This document shows, piece after piece, positions 34,342-42,727 of a stretch of DNA of 64,000 nucleotides. The stretch is from Mumia xiangluensis (GTDB lineage: Bacteria > Actinomycetota > Actinomycetes > Propionibacteriales > Nocardioidaceae): positions 372,001 through 436,000 of the forward strand of contig NZ_WJYO01000006.1 in the NCBI RefSeq assembly GCF_010994095.1, given 5' to 3'. The position numbers were made by a program, and so were the translations under genes. Each line of letters begins with the position of its first letter. Positions within the stretch are counted from its first letter, which is position 1. The notes under the pieces are model-generated. The model saw only the letters and a program-made list of their open reading frames with translations, ran no database searches and had not been told where the DNA came from.

Positions 34342-35933
34342 GCGGCCACCACCCGGTTGTGCAGGGCCTCGACGGTCGAGCGGGCGGACACCATCGCGCC
34401 GTGCTGCCACGCGATCGTGTAGGACATGTGGTCGCCGGCGAAGTAGACGTTGCCGCTCGGCTCGAGCAGCTTGTCGTAGTTGCCGTCCGTACGCGACGGC
34501 CAGCCCACCCACGCTCCCTCGCTGTGCTTCGCGGTCGCCCAGTCCACCGAGAACGACGAGCGCACGTCCTTCGTGTACGCGGGTCCGTGGATCTCCGCCC
34601 CCTGCGCGACCGCCTTGGCGAGCCGCTCCTTCGGCGTGAGCGCGCCATAGGTGTTCGCGCTGCCACCGGTGTTGTAGTAGCCGACCATGGTTCCTCGCTT
34701 CCCGTGGAACCCCGACGACGGGTACCACATGTTGCCGAGCTCGTTGTTGGCGTTCGTGATGCCGCCGTAGATCTTGTGGTCGAGCTCCCACCAGCGACGG
34801 TCGTACTCGATGCCGATCTTGCCCGCGTTGGTCGGCCGGGCGTACGCCAGCGCCGAGACGACGTCGGCGGGGAGGTTGCTCGGGATCTTCGCGGCGATGT
34901 GCGGCGGGATGGTGCACACGAGGAAGTCGGCCTTGGCCTTCTTCGTCCGGCGTCCGCCGACGGAGTACTCCACCTCGACGCCGCTGCTCGTGTTGCGGAA
35001 CGCCGAGACCTCCGCGCCGTACTCGATCTTGTCCCGGCCGATCGCCTTCTCGAACGCGTACGGGATCCGGTCCATGCCGCCGACCGGCTGCAGCATCTGC
35101 ATGGCCTGGTCGAACCCGAACTCGAACGAGAAGTAGTTGCCGATCCCGGACGCGAGGACGTCCGACAACGCGTACGGCGAGAGTGGCTCGCCGGCGGTCA
35201 CGCCCGGCTCGATCGCGTAGCCGCGCCGTCCACCGCCGGTGTACTTGTAGCTCGCGGCAGGGTCGCCGTTCTCCTTCGCACCGATCGACCCGAAGCTGCG
35301 GAGGAACGAGATCAGCGCGTCCTTGTCCGCCTGGGTCAGGTACGTGTCGAGCGCACCCTGGTCGGTCGCCTTCGCGAGCAGCTCCGACACGTATCCGTAC
35401 ACGTCCGCCTTCGCCGCGCGATGCCGGATCGGCTGGCCGGCCAGGTTGTGGCTGCCGGTGCGGTACAGGTACGCGTCGGCGTTCTGGTTGACGAACGTCT
35501 CGAGCTCCACGCCGAGCTCGCGGCAGTAGTCGACCGTGACGTGGTGCTGCGGCAGGCGTCCGGGTCCAGCGTTCATGTACTGGCCGCTGGAGAACGCCGC
35601 GCGCTGGGTCTGACCCTTGAGATCCGTCTCCGTCGAGCCGCCGCGCACGGTCCAGTTGCGACCACCAGGGCGTTCGCGCGCCTCGAGGATCGTGCAGCGG
35701 TAGCCGGCCTTGCCGAGCTCGTACGCGGTGGTGAGCCCGGCGATGCCACCACCGAGGATGAGTACGCTCTTGCGGCCGTGCCGCGCGAGGTCCGAAGGCT
35801 TCGGTGGAGTGAACGGTGGGGTCTCGGCGGCGGCGGCCGGGCTGAGCCCGAGCGCCCCCATCGAGTGAAGCATGACTCCCGCGCCGCCGGCGATGCCGAC
35901 CTGCTTGAGGAAGTCGCGTCGTGTCTGAGGCAA
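34338..35933 (-). CDS. Tat-exported flavin monoamine / L-amino-acid oxidase
   Basis: 531 residues from a TTG at 35933, chosen because gaaggagc lies six bases upstream and because it directly starts a twin-arginine signal, TRRDFLKQVGIAGGAGVML. The FAD Rossmann fold is KSVLILGGGIAGLTTAYELG with the second FAD contact LEARERPGGRNW. The C-terminal FAD block is NVYFAGDHMSYTIAWQHGAM. The layout is that of secreted bacterial L-amino-acid/amine oxidases. The product is an imine plus hydrogen peroxide. It is the first gene of an operon with an exported RidA protein. The substrate is not resolvable. Confidence 0.88.
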   Translation of the reverse strand: MPQTRRDFLKQVGIAGGAGVMLHSMGALGLSPAAAAETPPFTPPKPSDLARHGRKSVLILGGGIAGLTTAYELGKAGYRCTILEARERPGGRNWTVRGGSTETDLKGQTQRAAFSSGQYMNAGPGRLPQHHVTVDYCRELGVELETFVNQNADAYLYRTGSHNLAGQPIRHRAAKADVYGYVSELLAKATDQGALDTYLTQADKDALISFLRSFGSIGAKENGDPAASYKYTGGGRRGYAIEPGVTAGEPLSPYALSDVLASGIGNYFSFEFGFDQAMQMLQPVGGMDRIPYAFEKAIGRDKIEYGAEVSAFRNTSSGVEVEYSVGGRRTKKAKADFLVCTIPPHIAAKIPSNLPADVVSALAYARPTNAGKIGIEYDRRWWELDHKIYGGITNANNELGNMWYPSSGFHGKRGTMVGYYNTGGSANTYGALTPKERLAKAVAQGAEIHGPAYTKDVRSSFSVDWATAKHSEGAWVGWPSRTDGNYDKLLEPSGNVYFAGDHMSYTIAWQHGAMVSARSTVEALHNRVVAA

Positions 35934-36054
35934 GGCGCGCTCCTTCTGTTGAAGTGTTGCGCCGAACCTAGGTATGGCGTGTTTCCGCCACCTCACCGAA
36001 CGTGTTTCGCCACCATCACGAGACCGCGCCGGGCGTTACGTGTTGTCGCCGCCC

Positions 36055-37524
<1,470 letters not shown>

Positions 37525-37613
37525 ATGTCCAGTGTGTCAGCACCTGACCAATTTCTCCAATCGGACAACATTCCGTATCTGCGGACCCACCGGCGAGGGT
37601 CGAGACTGGGCCG

Positions 37614-38099
37614 ATGAAGACCTTGTCCGACCACGATCTCCACCACCTTCGCCGCTGCGTCGAGCTCGCGACCACGGGCCTCGAGGCGGGCAACGAGCCG
37701 TTCGGGTCCGTGCTCGTCAGCGCTGACGGGCACGTTCTCTTCGAGGACCACAACCGCGAGAAGGACGGCGACCACACCCGTCACCCCGAGCTCGCCATCG
37801 CCCAGTGGGCCGTCGCGAACTTGCCTCCCGACGAGCGTGCCACGGCCACGGTCTACACCTCGGGCGAGCACTGCCCGATGTGCTCGGCCGCTCACGCGTG
37901 GGTGGGGCTGGGACGGATCGTCTTCATCGTCGCCTCGACCCGGTTCGCAGCACTTCTCGAGTCGTGGGGCGTCGGACCGTCGCCCGTCGCCGCCCTCCCG
38001 ATCACGACCGTCGCGCCGCAGCTCCCGGTCGAGGGTCCGGTCGAGGCGCTGGCCGGCGAGATGGAGGCCCTGTACGAGAGGTGCTTCCGCCCGGCGTGA
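37614..38099 (+). CDS. Nucleoside/guanine deaminase-like zinc enzyme
   Basis: 161 residues of the cytidine-deaminase superfamily. The zinc site is His57-Pro-Glu59 (HPELAI) and Cys87-x-x-Cys90 (HCPMC), and the substrate loop NEPFGSVLV is conserved. The HPE variant and EPFG start resemble the guanine deaminase/TadA-like group. The C-terminal 35 residues form a helix. It should deaminate a purine or related base. It is divergent from the LPXTG gene (89-base gap) and converges with the permease gene three bases away. Confidence 0.85.
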   Translation: MKTLSDHDLHHLRRCVELATTGLEAGNEPFGSVLVSADGHVLFEDHNREKDGDHTRHPELAIAQWAVANLPPDERATATVYTSGEHCPMCSAAHAWVGLGRIVFIVASTRFAALLESWGVGPSPVAALPITTVAPQLPVEGPVEALAGEMEALYERCFRPA

Positions 38100-38102
38100 T
38101 CC

Positions 38103-38849
38103 TCACGTGGTGAGAGGTTCGGGCCGCCTCTCCCCCAGGCGTCCGGACAGGCCCACGACCGCGGCCGTCGCCGCGATGCTTTGCGCGGCGAGCAGCCCGA
38201 CGAGGACGAGCGTCTGCACGAGCGCAGCCTCGTACGGCGAAGCGCCGCCCAGCAGCAGGCCGACGTAGGCGCCGGGCAGCGTGACGAGGCCTGCGGCGCG
38301 CGTCTGGTCGAGTCCGGGTGTGAGCGCGCGGCCGACCGCGCGCGGACCGAACTCCGCGACCGACTGACGAGGCGTCAACCCGATAGCCAGTCCTGCCTCG
38401 ATCTCCCCCCAGCGGTCCGTCACGTCGTCGCGCAGCCGCTGCCCCGCGAGGGAGACCGCCACCATCGCACCGCCGATCACCTGCGCCGCGAAGGGTACGA
38501 CCATCTCGGCGCCACCCGGCAGCACGTCGAACCCCATCACGAGAGCGACGGTGACCGAGGCCCCCGCGAGGATCGCGACGAACGCGACGGGATAGATGTC
38601 GCGTCCGAGCCCCACACGACGCGTCGACGTCCACGCGGCCGCAGCCAGCATCACCACGAGCAGCGCGGCCGCGGCGGCCGGATGGCGGAACGCCCACGCG
38701 ATGACCAGGGAGATCAGGCTCAGCTGCACGATCGCGCGCAAAGTCGCGACAGCGGCGTCGAGGCGCAACCGCACGCCCGCCCACGTCATCACCGCGAGCG
38801 CGACGGCAGTGAGGATGCCGAGCAGGACCACGTACCGGACGAGTTCCAC
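38103..38849 (-). CDS. FetB-type (UPF0014) ABC permease without ATPase neighbour
   Basis: 248 residues with about six to seven membrane segments. The family pattern is clear: LRAIVQLSLISLVIAWAF, QVIGGAMVAVSLAGQRLRDDV, IEAGLAIGLTPRQSVAEFGPRAV and GLVTLPGAYVGLLLGGASP. In other bacteria this permease forms an iron exporter with the ATPase FetA, which sits next to it. Here neither neighbour is an ATPase, so the partner must be elsewhere or absent. Role: probable metal efflux (inference). Confidence 0.88.
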   Translation of the reverse strand: MELVRYVVLLGILTAVALAVMTWAGVRLRLDAAVATLRAIVQLSLISLVIAWAFRHPAAAAALLVVMLAAAAWTSTRRVGLGRDIYPVAFVAILAGASVTVALVMGFDVLPGGAEMVVPFAAQVIGGAMVAVSLAGQRLRDDVTDRWGEIEAGLAIGLTPRQSVAEFGPRAVGRALTPGLDQTRAAGLVTLPGAYVGLLLGGASPYEAALVQTLVLVGLLAAQSIAATAAVVGLSGRLGERRPEPLTT

Positions 38850-38913
38850 GACGTCACGCTATGCCCGGTCGGTCCCCTCAGGCGGCAGCCTCACCTGACG
38901 ACGCGGAAGACGG

Positions 38914-39720
38914 TCACGGCCGCGCCTTGAAACCGTGCCGCCGACCCAGCTCACGCAGGCTGTCGATGCCCGGGATGCCGTTGGCGTCGTCGCCGGTGAA
39001 CCCGAGCCGCCGCTGCCACTGCCCGTACGCGACGATCGTCGTCGTCCCGAACGAGCCGTCCTTCGCGTAGCGCGCAGACAGCAGACCCTCGGCCAGCAGT
39101 CCGGCCTCGACGACCCGGACGTGCTTGGGTCGCGACGTCGCGCCCTCCGGGCCCGGCGCATTGTGCGTGGCGGCGAACTCCAGCGCAGACACGCGGACGA
39201 CGGGCACACCCGAGGCGCCTCCACCGCTGCCTCCACCGCTGCTGCCGCCTCCGCCGGCGGCGTACCGGGGTCGCCCGAAGCCGCGGATCGCGCTCGCCCC
39301 GCGCCAGCGCCGCCGGTGGCGGAACACGCCGATGCCTGTCCTGCTGCCGTCGAGGTTCGTGTTGCCCTCGATCGTCCGGACGAAGTCACCGTCAACGCGC
39401 TCGACGAAGAACACGTGCCCGATCCTGCCCAGGTCCGGGTAGAAGACGAAGCCTGCGTCACCCGGTCGAGGCCGGTCGTGCAGCCGGCCTGCCCGCTTGA
39501 AGGCGCCCTGCATGGTCGGAGTGAACGCGCTGTTCGTGCCTTCGACGAGCGGGACGTCGTTGGCCTTCAAGCCCGCCACGATGAACGTCGCGCACCACGG
39601 CTGGCCGTTGGCGTGGCCGGCGATGCGGGCGTACTTGTTCTTGTTCGACCCCTTCGGGCGCTCCATCGTCTGGACCTGGTCGGCGGCCCATGCGAGCAGC
39701 TGTCTGGCGGTGGCGGCCAT
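38914..39720 (-). CDS. CHAP-domain peptidoglycan hydrolase without signal peptide
   Basis: 268 residues. The CHAP domain has the nucleophile Cys43 (NGQPWCATFIVAG), the His in IGHVFFVER and the Asn in IEGNTNLDGSR. A Gly/Ser linker follows and then a peptidoglycan-binding-like helical domain (ALEFAATHNAPGPE, then YGQWQRRLGFTGDDANGIPG). There is no export signal, as in phage endolysins that need a holin. The start TGATG overlaps the stop of a small acidic gene. It could be a domesticated phage lysin or a lysis module, but no other phage genes are present. Confidence 0.8.
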   Translation of the reverse strand: MAATARQLLAWAADQVQTMERPKGSNKNKYARIAGHANGQPWCATFIVAGLKANDVPLVEGTNSAFTPTMQGAFKRAGRLHDRPRPGDAGFVFYPDLGRIGHVFFVERVDGDFVRTIEGNTNLDGSRTGIGVFRHRRRWRGASAIRGFGRPRYAAGGGGSSGGGSGGGASGVPVVRVSALEFAATHNAPGPEGATSRPKHVRVVEAGLLAEGLLSARYAKDGSFGTTTIVAYGQWQRRLGFTGDDANGIPGIDSLRELGRRHGFKARP

Positions 39721-39932
39721 CACTCCTCCTCGTCCTCGGAGAGCTCCACGTCGGACTCCTCGTCGAGGTCGACCTGCTCGTCCTCGAGGGTCGCGCCGGC
39801 GATCAGATCGTCGTCGTACTGCGGCAGCCTCGCCTGGTCGACATCGTCCTGCGGGCCGTCGTCGGGATCGGGATAGTTGCCGGTCTCCTCCAGCCCCTCC
39901 TCGGGCACCAGCTCCGGCTCGGTCTCGTTCAT
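39720..39932 (-). CDS. Small, very acidic protein
   Basis: 70 residues, about half Asp and Glu, ending VDLDEESDVELSEDEEE. The ATG at 39932 has the ribosome binding site gaggtg; an in-frame ATG 14 codons upstream is possible. No recognised family. The stop overlaps the start of the CHAP gene by one base, so the two are translated together. It may be a charged binding partner or inhibitor of the hydrolase (inference), or an unrelated disordered protein. Confidence 0.6.
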   Translation of the reverse strand: MNETEPELVPEEGLEETGNYPDPDDGPQDDVDQARLPQYDDDLIAGATLEDEQVDLDEESDVELSEDEEE

Positions 39933-40074
39933 GACGCTCACCTCGTCGTGCGCCGCCCCCGCAGCGCTCTCCACAAGGTTGCTCCCCGACGGGGTGTAGG
40001 CGGTCGCGAATTGTCAGCCGGATGTTCACCGGGACCTGGCCGTGACGTCGACCGAACCCTCCAGGCTCGTCGAC

Positions 40075-40956
40075 ATGAAGACCTCACTGACGTTCGGAAG
40101 CTGGTTGACGCGTGGCGTCGCGGTGGCAGCGCTGGTGCTGGCTGCGGTGCTGCAGATGACAGGCGCGGCCGACGCGAGCAGCCACGGCGGCAACGTGAAC
40201 GGGAGGGCGGCGCGGGTCGTCGACGTGATGACGTTCAACATCCATCACGGCGCCGGCGCGAGTGGTCTCGTGGACCTCGAGCGGGTCGCCGAGGTGGTGC
40301 GCGACAGTGGTGCCGACGTCGTCGGGCTGCAAGAGGTCGACCGTCACTACTCCGCCCGCAGCGGCTGGGTGGACCAGGCGACCGCACTCGCCGATCTTCT
40401 CGGGTACGAGGTCGTGTTCGGTGCCAACATCGATCGCGATCCGCCCGCCGCGGGGCAGCCCCGGATCCAGTACGGCACGGCGATCCTGTCGCGGTACCCG
40501 ATCGTCGACTGGTCCAACACGTGGCTCTCCCGCTCGCCGAACCAGGAGCAGCGCGGCCTCCTCGAGGCAGAGATCGACGTCCGGGGGACGCGGCTCACGG
40601 TCCTCAACACCCACCTCGCCGCGAGCTCGCAGACCGACCGGATCGCGCAGACCGCCGAGATCGCCGCCGCGGTGGACCCGCGGAAGCCGACCGTTCTCGT
40701 CGGTGACCTCAACGCCCTCCCGGACGCTCCGGAGATCGCGACGCTGAACGGCGTGCTGACCGACGCCTGGACGGCCTCGGGTCGGGGCGACGGTCTGACG
40801 TACCCCGTCGACGTGCCGAAGAGCAGGATCGACTACATCTACACGACCCGCTCGGCCAAGCCGATGCGGACGCGGGTGCTCACGGCGGCCAGCGACGCCT
40901 CGGACCACCTGCCGGTCGTGAGCAGGCTGCTGGTCAAGGACCGCTCCGGGCAGTGA
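40075..40956 (+). CDS. Secreted endonuclease/exonuclease/phosphatase (EEP) family hydrolase
   Basis: 293 residues from the ATG at 40075, which gives a compact signal peptide (SLTFGSWLTRGVAVAALVLAAVL); a GTG at 40042 would add 11 residues. The EEP fold is visible: VVDVMTFNIHHG, ADVVGLQEVDR (metal Glu), TAILSRYPIVD, TVLNTHLAA, VLVGDLNALPD and the final SDHLPVVSRL with the catalytic Asp-His. This order is that of DNase I-like and sphingomyelinase-like hydrolases acting on phosphodiesters outside the cell. The substrate is open. Followed by a repeat element. Confidence 0.9.
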   Translation: MKTSLTFGSWLTRGVAVAALVLAAVLQMTGAADASSHGGNVNGRAARVVDVMTFNIHHGAGASGLVDLERVAEVVRDSGADVVGLQEVDRHYSARSGWVDQATALADLLGYEVVFGANIDRDPPAAGQPRIQYGTAILSRYPIVDWSNTWLSRSPNQEQRGLLEAEIDVRGTRLTVLNTHLAASSQTDRIAQTAEIAAAVDPRKPTVLVGDLNALPDAPEIATLNGVLTDAWTASGRGDGLTYPVDVPKSRIDYIYTTRSAKPMRTRVLTAASDASDHLPVVSRLLVKDRSGQ

Positions 40957-41078
40957 CCGCGGCCAAGATCCCGGCGTCGGTACGCGACGCATCTTCCACC
41001 AGCTGCCGAACGCTGCTGGCCAACCACCGGGCGGGCGCTCGACTACGCCTACGGCGAGGGAGCGGAGTAGCACCGGCT

Positions 41079-41150
41079 GACGAAGCCACCTCTACGAGTA
41101 CGAAGCCACGCCTACTAGCCACGCTTCGTCCTCGTAGGGGTGGCTTCGTC
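41079..41150. repeat. Cruciform intergenic repeat, copy 1
   Basis: A 20-base arm (41079-41098) pairs with 41131-41150, 19 Watson-Crick pairs and one G-U. Inside it, tacgaagc-type sequence at 41100-41106 pairs with gcttcgt at 41123-41129. The unit cgaagccac occurs twice in direct orientation, 20 bases apart (41081, 41101), and then twice inverted. The same plan is found at 48581-48650. It lies after the EEP hydrolase gene and before the MTHFR gene. Confidence 0.75.
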
Positions 41151-41192
41151 GCGCTCGCCGTCGTCGAAGCTCGGCTAGACTGAGCGAGTTCT

Positions 41193-41228
41193 GATGCGCA
41201 TCACGAAACGAGTTGCACTATGCGCAAC
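41193..41228 (+). promoter_or_regulatory. Tandem IclR-type operator before/at the MTHFR start
   Basis: The strong site GTTGCACTATGCGCAAC (41212-41228) has arms GTTGC/GCAAC around 7 bases. A weaker copy, GATGCGCATCACGAAAC, starts exactly 19 bases earlier (41193). The strong site contains the start codon (41220-41222), so binding would block both initiation and elongation. A possible -10 element, TAGACT, is at 41176-41181. Confidence 0.8.
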
Positions 41229-42065
41229 CAGGCCGTTCGCCGTACGCTGGTCCGGCTGCTCGAGCACGCACGCTACGAGGTGCTGCCCACACCCTCCGCC
41301 GAGGCGAAGGTGATCGAGCACGTCCCGCTCGACATCGCCGTCACCGTCACCGCGTCGCCGAGCAAGGGACTGCCCGCGACGCTCGAGCTGGCCGAGCGAC
41401 TCGCGACGCGCGGCTACGTGACGGTCCCCCACCTTGCGGCGCGGATGGTGAGCGGTCGCTCTGAGCTCGTCGAGATCTCCGAGCGCCTGAAGGCAGCGGG
41501 CATCACTCGCGTGTTCGTGCCCGGCGGCGACGCGGATCCCGTCGGTGACTACGCGGACGCGCTCGCACTCCTGGAGGACCTCGCCGTGATGGGGCACCCG
41601 TTCGAGCAGGTCGGAGTCACCGGCTATCCGGAGTCTCACCCGACGATCCACGACGACCTGACGGTGCAGGCCATGTGGGACAAGCGCCGGTACGCGACGC
41701 ACGTCGTCAGCAACCTCAGCTTCGACCCTGCGGTGATCCGGGTCTGGATCCAGCGGATGCGCAGCCGCGGCGTCACCATGCCGCTCCTGCTCGGGATGCC
41801 TGGACCTGTCGACCGGACCAAGCTGCTCTCGATGGCGACCAAGATCGGCGTCGGCGAGTCGACACGGTTCCTCGCCAAGAACAAGGGCACGTTCGCCCGC
41901 CTCGCGGCACCCGGCGGGTTCACCGGCGAGCGGTTCCTCCTCAAGTGCGCCCCGACCCTCAGCGAGCCCACCTCGCTCGTCGAGGGTCTGCACGTCTTCA
42001 CGTTCAACCAGATCGAGGAGACCGAGGCCTGGCGGCAAGGGCTCCTCAGCCGTCTCCGCAGCTGA
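41220..42065 (+). CDS. Methylenetetrahydrofolate reductase-like protein (short MetF type)
   Basis: 281 residues in the MTHFR TIM-barrel family. VPLDIAVTVTASPSKGLPATLELAERLATRGY and VPHLAARMV in the first 75 residues are conserved, as is VTGYPESHP (substrate/flavin loop) in the middle. Conserved blocks LKCAPTLSEPTS and FTFNQIEETEAW close the protein. Next to corrinoid methyl-transfer genes it probably oxidises methyl-THF to methylene-THF, the reverse of the biosynthetic direction (inference). The start lies inside an operator. The first residues have no alternative ATG, GTG or TTG close by. No strong ribosome binding site. Confidence 0.82.
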   Translation: MRNQAVRRTLVRLLEHARYEVLPTPSAEAKVIEHVPLDIAVTVTASPSKGLPATLELAERLATRGYVTVPHLAARMVSGRSELVEISERLKAAGITRVFVPGGDADPVGDYADALALLEDLAVMGHPFEQVGVTGYPESHPTIHDDLTVQAMWDKRRYATHVVSNLSFDPAVIRVWIQRMRSRGVTMPLLLGMPGPVDRTKLLSMATKIGVGESTRFLAKNKGTFARLAAPGGFTGERFLLKCAPTLSEPTSLVEGLHVFTFNQIEETEAWRQGLLSRLRS

Positions 42066-42082
42066 CGCAGTCGCAGGGGGCT

Positions 42083-42727
42083 TCAGCGCAGCAGCGCCTC
42101 CAGCGCCGACTCGAGCCTGGCGTTGCCGGTCTCCACGACCGTCAGCGGCAGCCCGATCCGATCGGAGGCCGCAGCCGCGAGCCGTCGCAGCTCGTCGTCG
42201 GGCTCCTGAGCCAGCCACACGACACGCGTGTAGTGCCCGAAGTAGTCCTCGCGCAGCTCCGGCCACCGGTCGAGCCCGAGCTCCCGCTCGACGGTCCTCG
42301 CGAACGACCGCACCAGGAAGTCGGTGAGCAGGTACGTGCCCGGCTGGTCCTCGAAGAACCGCTCGATCCGATCTGCACCCGCGTAGACGTCGTAGCAGTG
42401 GAGGCCCGGAAGCCGTGCCAACCCCAGCTCGTCGCACACGGCGTCCAGGGCGCCGTACGTCCCGCAGTCGGCGTAGCCGACCACGACCCGCGCGTACGAC
42501 GGCCGCAGCCGCCGCGCCAAGGCTCGGACCTCGCCCGCGATCTCCTGAGGCTGGTTGTGCAGCAGCGGAGGCAGAGGGTGGACCTCGACGGGCCATCCGC
42601 GGCGCGCCACGATCGTGGCGCACGGCTGGGCGATCGCGCCGCAGGCGATCAGGGCGGTCCGCTCCTCAGAAGGAGAGCTGGTCGACGAACCGGTCGTTGA
42701 AGTCGGCGCGGTCGGAGAGCTCGACAT
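42083..42727 (-). CDS. DUF1638 protein of the corrinoid methyltransferase cluster
   Basis: 214 residues. The family pattern is LIACGAIAQPCATIVARRGWPVEVHPLPPLLHNQPQEI (about 25-62), then VVVGYADCGTYGALDAVCDELG and GLHCYDVYAG, with conserved Cys and His that could bind a metal. Genes of this family repeatedly accompany methylamine/betaine methyltransferases and are thought to act in corrinoid or methyl transfer. The start overlaps the end of the activator gene by 62 bases; the first 25 residues are Ser/Thr-rich and may not be translated if the true start is later, but no better ATG or GTG exists. Confidence 0.75.
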   Translation of the reverse strand: MSSSPTAPTSTTGSSTSSPSEERTALIACGAIAQPCATIVARRGWPVEVHPLPPLLHNQPQEIAGEVRALARRLRPSYARVVVGYADCGTYGALDAVCDELGLARLPGLHCYDVYAGADRIERFFEDQPGTYLLTDFLVRSFARTVERELGLDRWPELREDYFGHYTRVVWLAQEPDDELRRLAAAASDRIGLPLTVVETGNARLESALEALLR

